Positions 32,697 through 43,622 of a DNA stretch of 64,000 nucleotides are shown here, piece after piece; the first letter of the stretch is position 1, and every line of letters begins with the position of its first letter. Both the position numbers and the translations under genes were made by a program. Source of the DNA: Phymatolithon calcareum (Eukaryota; Rhodophyta; Florideophyceae; Hapalidiales); assembly GCA_977006965.1 (NCBI GenBank), contig OZ345352.1, forward strand, positions 744,001 through 808,000. The letters run 5' to 3'. Under the pieces are notes generated by a model. That model did not search any database. It was not told where the DNA came from and saw only the letters and a program-made list of their open reading frames with translations.

Positions 32697-34285
32697 TGTA
32701 CCTCGGCGGTGCAGTCCTCACGTGAGGAAGATTGAGAAATACATCGATAGATTGGTAACTTTGCTTTGGGCTGCAGAGCAAAGCTCAAAGAGGGCGATCA
32801 AAAGTGAAGAAAATAGTCCACTGGGAAGAAGACTCTCGAATTCGTTGCACTCTGCAGGCGCGGATAATTCAACGAGAACACTCGGTGTGCTGCCCTTCAC
32901 GAACGTGGCTATGAGACCATTTAGACTGCACGTGGCCTCACAGTCACCAACGGTGCAAGGCTTAGCTACGTGTTTCAGAGCTATGCTCCTCTCAAAACGA
33001 GATCAGGGCCCGGCAAATGAAACGCATTAAAAATTCGTCTCGAAGTCTGTCGTATAAGGGCCCGGTTGTTTCCTTGTTCAGAGCCGTGCATATTTATCTC
33101 TAAAACAGGATTCTCGACAAGCCGATTCTCAAGTTTGGGACCATCGGGATGATCCCAAGTAGTGAATTGCAGTGACCTGCCTTTTGTCAAAAAATAACAA
33201 ATTATTTGATACAGCGCACAATAATTGAGTGGACTTCTCTGTTTTCAATCAAAAACATTCTTCTTCTGTTGTCCTTCAAGATCGCTAACATCGATACGCC
33301 ACCAGTGTAATTGGGTTATTTTTGTTGCTATGGTACTCTTCCTGAATTTGAAACAATTGCTTCATAAAAATACCGAAATATCTCAGAAGATGGCTGAGCC
33401 ACGTGCGTGCCTGGTACGTGCGCAGTTCTCTCTTCTAATTTAGTTGTGGATGGGCCAAAATCATATCAGCCATTACATCCACTGCCCACTAGGCAACATC
33501 GTATACTCATGCTGAGGACAACAGCAAGAAGTGATTGGCAATGCGCAAATGTGATTGGTGATGCCGAGAAAAGGTTGCCGCGTATTCTTTCGTGGTCGAC
33601 GTCAGTGACGGTATCATATCCCTGACTGATCGGACGGATACATTTTTCGAATAACAGTTCTGTAAATTTACTTCAAACTTTTTCGGCCATGGCGCAATTG
33701 CGCTGTAACGTTTTAACGCGAAATCTTTTGATGATTTTGGTCAGCAAAGCAATTCAATTATTGAAAAAACATGTTCTTGTCAGAGACGTCAGAAGATCGT
33801 CCGCTCGTTTTCCTGTTACGACTTATGCTTGCATGAAGAACACGTGAATGGATTTTCCAAGTCGTGCAAACTTCGAAATTTTTCAATACATTCAATCCTC
33901 ATTAAATGGATACTCGAAATCGGAAAATCCTCGCTTCCACGGATATGATTTTGATGAACGGATAGAGGATACGACTAAATTTAACGATTTTTTACGGGAC
34001 GGAGAATATTCGATTTCAGAATACTTCCCAGACCCTGGCACATGATTGAAAATTGTTTATTTTTTGGAACGAATGCACAGCATAAACATATTATGTTCTT
34101 CACATGTACACGTGTGCCGTGTACTGTATAGCCGATTTGACGATACCAACTTGTCTTTATTCCACTTTGCTACTTGTTATTGAAAAAATCAGCAATCTTC
34201 GGTGTATCATAGCCCCTCCGATGTACACCTGTATACGGAGACTTATGATTCGAATTCACTTCTGGAATATTCTCGATTTGCTGGA
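32697..34285. other. intergenic, no gene supported
   Basis: Only short frames. The 65-codon ATG frame at 33848-34045 is acidic and unrecognised. Confidence 0.4.
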
Positions 34286-34935
34286 GGGATATTTGATGAT
34301 TTTATTTTGAGAGCTCCCAAAGCCTCACAATGGAGTAACGGGGTAGCTCTTGGGATAATCTCTAAGCTAAAGTCGTCTGGCTACTCAAAACGTTCTTGAT
34401 TCGTAATTCTCTCCCAACAAGAGCTCCTGTGAGTCTCTTACACTCGAACTCAATTTCTGTACTCATCTTCGACGACGCTAGAGTACGTAGTAAGGCGACT
34501 AGTTCCATCACCGCGGTAATCCCACGGTAGCACCCAATACTGATTTCCTCCAAAGGGGTGCTTGGTTGAATGTCAACCTTAGGCACCTTAAACGTGTTGT
34601 TCTTTCTCCTATGTAAAGGATCCCTGGTAGCTTGCCTTCAATAGGAATCTTCATTGATCTGCCTTCTTCTTCCTTTTCCCATACCTTAATTGTTTCTTCT
34701 CTCCTCCTCTTCTTCGTGACAGATCCCTCCTGGGCTTTCTGAAGGGCTTGTCGCAGGTCTTCATAAATCTTGAGATATTCAATATCCTTCATTGCTTCCT
34801 TTACGTCCTCATCTCTTCCGAAGTACTCTTCTGTTTCTTCAAGGCGCTTTTTGTGTCTTACCAGGCTTAATGCAACCTTTCTGCTTGATGAAGTCTCTGT
34901 GGTGGTCCCAGTCGGGACAGAACTCGCATATCAAG
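34286..34935 (-). mobile_element. LINE B copy (SSQTTLA subfamily)
   Basis: Minus-strand copy with tail (GAGAGCTCCCAAAGCCTCACAATGG region, 34286-34360) and coding end VLSSQTTLA at 34362. Upstream codons include LPGILYIGERTTRLRCL and KDIEYLKIYEDLRQALQKAQ, and continue to about 34930 (RLHQAER). One frameshift near 34540 breaks the frame after RKSVLGA. The extra N-terminal sequence shows that LINE B continues into a longer ORF2-like protein. Confidence 0.85.
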
Positions 34936-35764
34936 TCGTTCCACATTGGGCATCCATTTCATGAGGATTGACTGTAGAAACAGTTTGTTTTACAACTTTT
35001 CAATGGATATCATCGTTATATCAAAGTTGGAGAATCTAACAATTTCTAACATTATTTAACGTTATAAGATACGGGGACGGTAGTTATACACACCTGTCAC
35101 TCATTACATCTCAGTATGCGACACAAATCGTATATTGTTAAGTTCATATGCAAGTTACCAAAGTCCCAACTTGAAGAAAGCAGCGTGCAGTGAACTTGCT
35201 TCACTTCTCACGAAACTTGAATAAAAACCCATAACTGCGAATAGGAGTCTGACTTGAAAACAGCGATGTCTAGACGACCGGATGTGCTTTCGGCAGTACC
35301 GAGGCTTATATCTTCTTCAAAAACCAGAGAGGCGTCCTGATGGATGTCTTGGATGCTCATATCTTCGATGTCGTCCTCTTCCGGATTCAAAAAAAAGAAC
35401 TGCAGCACGGCAGCACGTTCCAACACTGCTTCGAACCCAGTTCCTTTCTTTGATAAAGGTGACATCCCTGGGTTACTTTGGTGGAATGGCAACAAATTGG
35501 ATCTTTCCTTAGGACGAAATTCTCCTGTTGGGCTCACGCACAGATACGATTCATGTACATGATTTGCTAGTCTTTTAAGTCAAGTGTCTGTAGCAGTGGT
35601 TACGCTTTATTGTATACTTGCAAGTATTTTGCATACGGTATACTACAGTTTTTGTGCGTTTAGCTGAACACACCTACAGAATCGCACTCTTATGTTTGTA
35701 ATCCTTATTTTACTTGAGTACCAGCATCTGAAAGACATAGCGATGGCCCTGGCAAGTATTTGGT
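34936..35764. other. intergenic, no gene supported
   Basis: An acidic 109-codon frame opens only at GTG (35208-35537, -) and contains LNPEEDDIEDMSIQDIHQD. I cannot assign it, and it may be chance. Confidence 0.35.
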
Positions 35765-36746
35765 GACGATTACGCGACTTTTTTTCCTTTCAAGTTTATT
35801 TAAAAGCCCCACAGACTTCCGAAGATATGGGCAAGGCTTCCTCCTACCTTTGCGTAGCTCACCAAACGTCCACCAGAATGGCGGACGGGAAAACTCAGGA
35901 CTCAAAGTAGTCCTATCTCAGTCCTCTACGGGATTGTTGGTGCTGGGACTCGACCACTTTTTGCCTTGCATTCTGCGGATTAATACAGCCCTTCTTCGTT
36001 CTCCATGCGTTCTATGAGTGTCTTGCTAAACAGTAAGAGCTCATCCAGCGCCTTTTCTGTTTCCAGTCGTTTTTCTCCTTCGAGTTCGTACCCTGCTAGC
36101 GTGCGTTCAAGGGTCTCCATATGCTCTCTGGCTCTGGTGCCGAATTCTTCAGTCATACTTGTTGTTGACACCTGCGGCCACAGGCATACTGCAGCGCGAG
36201 TTGTCTGTGCTTCACCTTGGGGAACTTGAGGATTGCTGGCAATTCTCTTGTCTTGTCGTACGGTATCTTTCTTTTCCGCTTCGATTCTAGGCGGTCTCCT
36301 TCCATTTCCAGAAATTTCGATCAAAGTGTTTGCGAAGATTGGTTTGTTTGGATATGCTTTACAGCTTCACCGAACAGCTCTCTGGTCTCCATCGCGGCGA
36401 TATCTTTCCTCGTGTACTGCCATTCATGGTTGTTTCTTCTTTCGGGCACTTCGTTTGAATACATACGTTCTTTCGCCTTGTTCCTTCTCAGCATTTTGAA
36501 GGCCAACATTTCTCGTCGATATGCGACCGCCTGGATCCGGCACAGGAGACGGAGCCTATTCGCCCTTCCTCGGGCCAATGGCCCGAAAACTTGATTGAAA
36601 AATGTTGCTTCTTCTTCCTTGACGGCATTTTGTACGTCTTCTGTCCAGGGCGTTAAGTGCATTGCGTACTTCCAGCGTGGCTGTACTAGTGCCTTGTATA
36701 TCTGAATACACTTCCGTATACTCAGCCCTTTCTCGAACACTCCCAG
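35765..36746 (-). mobile_element. LINE A 5'-truncated copy, split from its right TSD
   Basis: Minus-strand LINE A from the oligo(T) tail (35779) to the start of the C-terminal part of ORF2 (ends CACTCCCAG at 36746). Its target repeat GACGATTACGCGA stands at 35765-35777; the partner is at 42100-42112, because the full-length LINE A later inserted at this copy's 5' end. Near 36175 a small deletion breaks the frame (between the GRFPQ and ACGR codons). Confidence 0.9.
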
Positions 36747-36869
36747 ACGATTAGGAGTGCCGAAGAGTGACCGGACCGATCGGGGCCAGAACAAAGTTTA
36801 GGTCGAGCGAGCACTTCCTCCCGCGCCAAACCCCACTCGCGGGGCTACCCGCCTCGGGAAGGCAGGATC

Positions 36870-38694
36870 ATGGCGTCAAACCACGATCACAACGAAGGAG
36901 AACGCGACATGGCAACCAAGTTTCCGTGGCAAACCTGGAGAAGCCGTCGCGGAAGTCACCCGCAACCGTCGGCGGGTTCGGAATATCAAAAAATGGAAAA
37001 TTCTATGAAACAGACCAGTATGGCACACCGGTCCACTGGGGCAATCACGCGAGCCAAGGCGCGCGCCAAGCCTGGGACTGGAGACAAAACGGATAGCGAG
37101 GAGCCCATACAGGATGGAAACAGCTTCATCAAACCGATAAAAACGTCAAGAAAAGCGATTACGGTAGGAGAAAACCCAACACGACAGCTTTTCGTGAAAC
37201 ATCGCAATGTCGTGGAGTGTGGCGATTGCAGCAAGAAGGGAACGCTGAAACTCAGGGGAGGCTCGAGCACCACTGGTACTCCAATGCAAAGAGTGCACCT
37301 TCGTCAAAGAAGGCTCATGTGCCGAAGAGTTCATAAAACAAGGCACACCGAAAAGCTCAAGGCAGACAGTCCTTGCAGAACCGAAGATGTGCATTTCAAA
37401 GCAAGCTGAGAGACGCATCGACGAAGAAGATAATCCAACTATCGCAGGTAGCAACAAGTGCAACACGCCATGCGAGAGAATCTGCCCAACAGCCCATGTC
37501 CTAAAGGAGCTTAAAGCACAGATGGCGGTACTGGAATCGAGATTGGCAACCTCGGAATCCAAGCTAGCAGATACCGAGGGAAAGGTCAAAACCCTTGAAG
37601 CAACAGTGAGGACTCTATCGGAAGAGAACAGAAGGCTCCGACGTGGTGCTCCAGGAGCACTAGAGGATTCATCTGTACAACCAGATTCCAGAGGGGAGCC
37701 GACGAGCCCCGAGATAGACTCCAATGTCTTCGTCAAGAACACAGAAATTCCCCCAGTTAAGTCTTACAAGGAGGCCATAACGGGAAATACAAGCGACTCG
37801 ATGACTTCTAACGCAGGAGGAGAAAAATTGCAGAAGAAGAGAAGCGAAAGACGTACAAGCAGTCGTCCAACGCAACCGATTGAAGAGCCGGATAGAGAAC
37901 GCTTGGAAACGTTCCTAAACAAAATGGGAAGTAGCATGCCAAGAAAGGGACCGAAACCTGGATTGGTCTCATTGTACTTCAGAAGAATTCCAAAAGCCCC
38001 ACGCGAGCAAATTGAGGAAGCTGTGAAAGAGATGCTGAAGACGAAAACGGTATACCACAAATCGTTCATTGGTTCGTCGATAATGGAAGTACTCATAGAA
38101 ACGAAAGAATGGGACGCCATTGTTAACCTAATGCGTTTAGCGGGCATGGTCTACATGTATAGGTACAATGTGTTTGAAAACCCTAAGAAAAGAAGCCAAC
38201 ATGGTGAGCCGGTGCGCTCACTACAGAAACATGCGACGAGGACAAGGGCACGCGCTAGATACTGCGCGTCCACGGCGTCAAATGAGGCCGCAAAAGAGTG
38301 GTACAAAGGACTGGAGAGAGCAGCCGACCGGAGACTCAGATCCATGGAAATTGATGAGATACGTAAGCTCGAACAATTCCCACGACGGCACCTCATAAAC
38401 CCTAATTTCCGACAAATAATGAGGAAAGAGGGCGACCCAACAGGCCAGGAAAATGAAGAAACCGAGGGACAACAGTCCATCGATGACGACCAGGCAACTA
38501 AACAAGATGAACCAGCTATTACAATAATCGAGGCAGATGTGGAAGACGTGACTTCTCAGCAGGTCGACCCAAATACATCAGTCAACGAATCGAGAGGCCA
38601 GCCCTCAAGTCTCACCGGAGACCCAGAGAAGCAAGGAACCAATAATACTCCCATCGCAAATTCGGAGCAAATCGTAACCAAAAATAATATTTAA
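36870..38694 (+). CDS. LINE A ORF1 (nucleic-acid-binding protein), one frameshift
   Basis: ORF1 proteins coat the element RNA. The ATG at 36870 opens a frame that reaches CGDCSKKG near 37215. A one-base shift between about 37240 and 37265 is needed to continue with LVLQCKECTFVKEGSC and the main frame (ATG 37387 to stop 38694, 435 residues). CxxC pairs on both sides of the shift (CGDC and CKEC) suggest a split zinc-binding region. The main frame has a predicted coiled coil (VLKELKAQMAVLESRLATSE..., 37500-37640), a basic middle region and an acidic C-terminus. No CCHC knuckle or clear RRM is visible. The shift may be a mutation, an assembly error or programmed frameshifting. The stop is 13 bases before the ORF2 ATG. 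Confidence 0.75.
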
Positions 38695-38707
38695 CAGATA
38701 TTGGAGA

Positions 38708-41700
38708 ATGGCAACGATGAACGTCGGGGGATCACCAGAAACCCCGGAGTACCTACATAAGATGGTACAAAATCACAAGGTCGACATCATCGGTCTAACG
38801 GAGACGCATCTGAGATCCGACACCCGCATTCGGACCGATATGTTCTCAATAAACGCCCCAAGGCCCGAACTGATAACGTCGGATGGGCCTCGTAACCAAG
38901 ATCCCGGGTCAAGAAGGCGAGGTACAGCGAGAAACTTTGGCGGAGTATCACTGGTGCTCCGCAGTGGATGTGGAGTGAAACTAATCTTCAAGTATGCAAA
39001 GGTACACTTCCAAATCATTATCGCCCAACTAGGCAGCCTAAAAGTTGGGGTAGTGTACATGTCACCAAGGTCCACTCGTCAGGAAACCGACAAATGCCTC
39101 CAACTAATCAACAGGCACGCAAGGGGTCAAGCCATCATCTGTGGTGACTGGAACGCAAGACACAAGCTGTGGGACAGGCAGTCAAACAGAAGGGGCAACC
39201 AACTTGTCCAGTGGGCAGAAAGAAAAGGATGGGACATTAGAGCAAGCAAAGGACCGACATTCCAGACGAAGAAGTACGGGAGCAATATCGACTTCTTCGT
39301 CACAAAAGGAATAACAATATCCGCGCCAAACTCTCCAGAGGACATATGGACAGGGGCTACACAGCACAGGCCTGTATGTACGCGCCTTCGAAGCCGGCAA
39401 GTTCGTGACCCGAACCAGTATAAGCGACCAATCAGTGTAAGAGATCGAGATGACACACAAAGGAAAAATGAAATCAAGGAACGAATGCGTAGTCTCATTG
39501 AGGACCTCAAGGGAAGTATCTCCCCCGAATCGGTATCCCATATCTACAGGGAGATTGTGTACTTAGGAGGAAAGTCAAGAAAAGAATCCAAGAAAGAATT
39601 CGCACTTCGAAAGTACCAAGAAGGCATTCCTGGAGTCATCGAAGACCTCAAAAAGTGCAAAAATGCAAGAGATCTACACCAGGGGTACAAGAGACTTGTT
39701 AAAACCTGGTGTGATCCGTGGAGAACTAGAAAACGCACACCGGCACGCTATAAGTCATTTTGGAATACAGAGCTTGACAAAATGGCACTGAAGCGGAAGA
39801 AACTTTACCGGAAAGCCAGATCATCCCAATCACCGGAAGACTGGGGCCGTTACCACGAGTGTAAGTACCAAATCAGAACCTTGGTGAACAAGAAGAAGAA
39901 AGAGCAGTATCAAGAATACATCGCCGAGCTCGAGGAGAAGGATGGACCAGCGGCTTTGAAGCAACTTGCCAAGATGAAAAAGAAAATTCGAAGAAGAAAG
40001 CTAAGAAACGAGATGACAGGAAGCCCCATGAATTGCGCGAAATTCTCAGCCCATATCTCAGCGACATGCCATAGCACCGAAAAGTGGCAACCCGGACTAA
40101 GAAAATTCTCCTGTACAGAGGACATGAGGACAAAAATTGAAGCGGCTATCCGTAAAGCACCAAACGGAAAGGCACCAGGCTTAGACGAGGTGAAGGCTGA
40201 AATGCTAAAAGTCGATATATCGCTCAACGCCGAAGTGCTTACAGCCTTGTGGGAGGCCTGCGGGAGGTGTGGAGATACGCTTCTGCACTGGCAGAAGGCG
40301 CTCCTCGTCCCAATACACAAGAAGGGGGCACATGAGGACCCCGGAAACTACCGACCGATTTCCTTGCTGAGCCACGCAAGGAAAATTATTGAGACAGCTA
40401 TCGATATGAAGCTGCGCACAGTATACGCAAACCACTGGTATCAGCTTGGGTTCCAAAAGGGGAAGAGCACCGAACTGGCCATCCTAAGAGCTACTGAGCT
40501 ACTAAAAGAGGACCAGAGATGTGTAGCAGTATTGGACCTTAAGGCTGCCTACGACACAGTACCGAGAGTACACCTGGTGAACAGAATGAGACAAGTACTG
40601 CCTAAGGAGATCTGCGCAATGGCCGAGGCGTTCTTGACACCATCCTGGGTAGCAGCAATTGGTGATGCGAACAGGAACTGGTTTCTAGTGGACAGGGGAG
40701 TCCCACAAGGGTCCCCTCTCAGTCCAAGCCTCTACAAAATCTTCATGGATGAATTCGCAGAGCGAATGAGCCGGGCATCAAAAACCTGGGCTGAAGTACC
40801 GGCTATCCTCTTCGCTGACGATGTTCTTCTCTCTGCGAAATCACCCGCGGCACTGCAAGGACTATTGGATATAGCTACCCAATGGGCACAAGAGCGAGAG
40901 ATGACTTGGAACACTAAACAAGGGAAAAGCGAAGTCCTCGAATCAGAAGAAACATTGGGCAAGACATTCAAGCTAGCGAACAAGGTGCTAGCACAAGTTC
41001 CGGAGGTCACGTACCTTGGAGTATCCCTAGACCCCGGAGGAGTAACAGATACGCTAATGATGCAACGACTAAAGAAATCAAGGACGGCCGTGTACGAATT
41101 GCGTACACTGGGAGTGTTCAAGAAAGGGCTGAGTATACAGAAGTGTATTCAGATATACAAGGCACTAGTGCAGCCACGCTGGGAGTACGCCATGCACTTA
41201 ACGCCCTGGACAGAAGACGTACAAAATGCCGTCAAGGAAGTAGAAGCAACATTCTTCAATCAAGTATTCGGGCCACTGGCCCGAGGAAGGACGGATAGGC
41301 TCCGTCTCCTGTGCCGGATCCAGGCGGCCGCACATCGACGAGAAATGTTGGCCTTCAAATTGCTGAGAAGGAACAAGGCGAAAGAACGTATGTATTCAAA
41401 CGAAGTGCCCGAAAGAAGAAACAACGATGAATGGCAGTACACGAAGAAAGATATCGCCGCGATGGAGACCAGAGAGCCGTTCGGTGAAGCGGTAGAGCAT
41501 ATCCAAGCAAACCAATCTTCGCAAGCACTTCGATCGAAATTTCTGGAAATGGAAGGAGACCGCCTAGAATCGAAGCGGAAAAGAAAGATACCATACGACA
41601 AAACAAGAGAATTGCCAGCAATCCTCAAGTTCCCCAAGGTGAATCACAGACAACTCGCGCTGCAGTATGCCTGTGGCAGATTCCCACAGGTGTCAACAAC

Positions 41701-41881
41701 AAGTATGACTGAAGAATTCGGCACCAGAGCCAGAGAGCATATGGAGACCCTTGAACGCACGCTAGCAGGGTACGAACTCGAAGGAGAAAAACGACTGGAA
41801 ACAGAAAAGGCGCTAGATGAGCTCTTACTATTTAGCAAGACACTCATAGAACGCATGGAGAACGAAGAAGGCCTGTATTAA
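38708..41881 (+). CDS. LINE A ORF2: APE endonuclease and reverse transcriptase
   Basis: This 1057-residue protein nicks the target and copies the element RNA in place. The APE-type endonuclease (1 to ~235) shows the catalytic Glu in LTETHL (~31), GDWNARH (~145), YGSNIDFF and TQHRPV. The reverse transcriptase (~540-740) has IHKKGAHEDPGNYRPISLLS, motif A LDLKAAYDTV (~613), GVPQGSPLSPSLY (~663) and motif C FADD (~701). A C-terminal region of about 250 residues, shared with LINE B, follows and ends EEGLY. It lacks a CCHC knuckle and RNase H. ORF2 starts 13 bases after the ORF1 stop, so stop-restart translation is plausible. No stops interrupt it. Confidence 0.95.
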   Translation: MATMNVGGSPETPEYLHKMVQNHKVDIIGLTETHLRSDTRIRTDMFSINAPRPELITSDGPRNQDPGSRRRGTARNFGGVSLVLRSGCGVKLIFKYAKVHFQIIIAQLGSLKVGVVYMSPRSTRQETDKCLQLINRHARGQAIICGDWNARHKLWDRQSNRRGNQLVQWAERKGWDIRASKGPTFQTKKYGSNIDFFVTKGITISAPNSPEDIWTGATQHRPVCTRLRSRQVRDPNQYKRPISVRDRDDTQRKNEIKERMRSLIEDLKGSISPESVSHIYREIVYLGGKSRKESKKEFALRKYQEGIPGVIEDLKKCKNARDLHQGYKRLVKTWCDPWRTRKRTPARYKSFWNTELDKMALKRKKLYRKARSSQSPEDWGRYHECKYQIRTLVNKKKKEQYQEYIAELEEKDGPAALKQLAKMKKKIRRRKLRNEMTGSPMNCAKFSAHISATCHSTEKWQPGLRKFSCTEDMRTKIEAAIRKAPNGKAPGLDEVKAEMLKVDISLNAEVLTALWEACGRCGDTLLHWQKALLVPIHKKGAHEDPGNYRPISLLSHARKIIETAIDMKLRTVYANHWYQLGFQKGKSTELAILRATELLKEDQRCVAVLDLKAAYDTVPRVHLVNRMRQVLPKEICAMAEAFLTPSWVAAIGDANRNWFLVDRGVPQGSPLSPSLYKIFMDEFAERMSRASKTWAEVPAILFADDVLLSAKSPAALQGLLDIATQWAQEREMTWNTKQGKSEVLESEETLGKTFKLANKVLAQVPEVTYLGVSLDPGGVTDTLMMQRLKKSRTAVYELRTLGVFKKGLSIQKCIQIYKALVQPRWEYAMHLTPWTEDVQNAVKEVEATFFNQVFGPLARGRTDRLRLLCRIQAAAHRREMLAFKLLRRNKAKERMYSNEVPERRNNDEWQYTKKDIAAMETREPFGEAVEHIQANQSSQALRSKFLEMEGDRLESKRKRKIPYDKTRELPAILKFPKVNHRQLALQYACGRFPQVSTTSMTEEFGTRAREHMETLERTLAGYELEGEKRLETEKALDELLLFSKTLIERMENEEGLY

Positions 41882-42112
41882 TCCGCAGAATGCAAGGCAG
41901 AAAGTGGTCGAGTCCAAGCACCAACAACCCGGTAGAGGACTGAGATAGGACTACTTTGAGTCCTGAGTTTTCCCGTCTGCGATTCTAGTGGACGTTTTTT
42001 GAGCTACACAAAGGTAGGTAGCACCAGAGGAAGCCTTGCCCATATCTTCGGAAGTCTGTGGGGCTTTTAAATAAACTTGAAAGGAAAAAAAAACTCCCAG
42101 ACGATTACGCGA

Positions 42113-42247
42113 TTAATCGCAAATACGTGGCAATAGAATACTTCTTGTGAAATGCAAGTAGAGAGAATGTGGGTCGTGGACTGTAAGGCTGAAACTAACA
42201 TTACTGGTACAAGGGAAAAGCATTACGTTACCTAAGGTTGGAAAAAT
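42113..42247. other. spacer between LINE A and the MULE remnant
   Basis: Unique sequence, no feature seen. Confidence 0.4.
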
Positions 42248-42365
42248 GAAATCGTTTCGAGGAAATTCGCTGCATGGACCGAAAAAGGTGGCAAAATTCG
42301 CTAAATCGGCACCCTTGCAAAAACTACTACTCGTTATGATTTCAGCTAGACAGCCGCTTATCATT

Positions 42366-42660
42366 ACACGTAATTAAAAGGATTTATTGAGAAGGTACCA
42401 TGTGTCCCAACTTGAGGAAAGTCGGCACGTTTCTAATCGCATTATACTAGCATCGAGAGTTGTCAGTTATCTTATTCAGAATTGCATAATATCACGTCAA
42501 TGGCTCGCGCCACTTCATTCTCTTCGGTAGGGGTCCATGTGGGCTTCTTCAGGGTTCTACTGAGTGTACCAATTGCCCATGCTCCTTGACTACCCATATC
42601 TTCAATCAGCTTCCTTATTATTACACTACTAATCCGCTACGCAAAGTATTCTGCACCTCG
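42366..42660 (-). repeat. repeat family C, copy 3 (inside the MULE remnant)
   Basis: The minus strand encodes KLIEDMGSQGAWAIGTLSRT followed by ...EVARAIDVILCNSE and a stop, plus the family's conserved 3' flank (CGTGCCGACTTTCCTC, GTTGGGACACATGG, CTTCTCAATAAATCC). Stops upstream show it is truncated. It starts about 25 bases inside the left TIR, so family C may be a second gene of such transposons or an earlier insertion. Confidence 0.7.
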
Positions 42661-42714
42661 TCGCATTCGACTGCTAAGCTAACTCACAACGCTCTCGCCC
42701 GAACCGTCTGAACT

Positions 42715-43485
42715 CATGGAGAAGATGGAGCTCGTGCTAAGGGTGGGTGACTGCCCTGGAGCAAACTTTGACGACGTTGTCAACCTCGTAATCGCCCACA
42801 ACACGTCTATTGGCAAGGCACATGGACGGGCAAGTTCCTCACGCCTTGCTGCTACAAGAAGCACCAGGAAAAATCCTCTGAGCGGAGAAGCCGCTTGTGG
42901 AGCCAGAGGTCATCGAAAGTGACATGCTGAGGTTTGTTGTTAGCAGCCAAGTGACACCATTCCCTGTGGTAGTTAACAGCGACTATCGCGCTACATGCTC
43001 TTGCCGCCACTTTGAAGAGCACCAGCGGCCATGTATTCACGTCGTCGCTGCACTTTTGTATTGTTCTAGACGCTTGGCGCAGCATCGAGTCACGTTCGAC
43101 CCGTGAAACAAGATCTGGTGTGGGACGCATGGCTATTGATAGCGTGGGCCAAGCAACACGAGGGCATCATCATTCGTGTTGCAGTCACTGGTTACCAGCT
43201 AGTACAGGATGATTTGGTCCGTTTGACCTTGTCGCTAAGCTGGGCCGCAAGCGTAAGAGGCCCTACGTCCCGTCCAAAATGAGGTCCCGTCACGGCTCCT
43301 CGTGCGGAAACAAAGGTCACTTCTCGCAGACATGCGTCAAGCCGAACATCCGCAATATTATTGAGGCGAAGCGAAAACCCATCAGCAAAACGGCTCAGTC
43401 CATGATAATTGACCTCACCGCCTGCGATGACGGAGATGCTACTTGCGACGAGGAGCTGAAGCATAGAGAGTTGCGCATGAAATAA
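42715..43485 (+). pseudogene. MULE transposase C-terminal fragments (SWIM finger, knuckle)
   Basis: A frame at 42897-43106 contains a SWIM-type zinc finger, CSCRHFEEHQRPCIHVVAAL (CxC...CxH), typical of MULE transposases and FAR1-like proteins. Further on, 43279-43485 has CGNKGHFSQTC, the last three ligands of a CCHC knuckle; the first Cys appears to be lost (SRHGSSC). The pieces lie in different frames and the catalytic DDE core is absent. Domain order (SWIM then knuckle) matches MuDR-like C-termini. Confidence 0.75.
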
Positions 43486-43622
43486 ATATTATTTTTTTGA
43501 TAAGTTTATTTCTATGGAGTGCTCTGTGTATCATAACGAGTAGTAGTTATTGCAAGGGGTGCCGATTTAGCGAATTTTGCCACCTTTTTCGGTCCATGCA
43601 GCGAATTTCCTCAAATCGTTTC

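Larger units (their letters stand above)
36739..42107 (+). mobile_element. full-length LINE A non-LTR retrotransposon with 15-bp TSD
   Basis: The element occupies 36754-42092 (5339 bp) between perfect 15-bp repeats ACTCCCAGACGATTA (36739-36753 and 42093-42107). It has a short 5' UTR, ORF1 (36870-38694, one frameshift), ORF2 with endonuclease and reverse transcriptase (38708-41881), a ~200-bp 3' UTR and an A-run at 42085-42092. The endonuclease is of the APE type, as in Jockey/CR1/L1-like elements; no RNase H domain is visible. ORF2 is uninterrupted, so this copy may be recently active. Truncated relatives in the window all share its 3' end. Confidence 0.95.
42248..43622 (+). mobile_element. 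MULE-type DNA transposon remnant with ~90-bp TIRs
   Basis: About 92 bp at 42248-42340 is repeated in inverted orientation at 43531-43622 with only a few differences; both contain GCTGCATGGACCGAAAAAGG and AAATCGGCACCC. Between them lie MULE-transposase-like coding fragments (plus strand) and a family C fragment (minus strand). Long terminal inverted repeats, a SWIM finger and a knuckle-like motif point to a Mutator-like element. No clear 9-bp target duplication is visible outside the repeats. The interior is short (about 1.2 kb), so most of the transposase is deleted. Confidence 0.75.
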
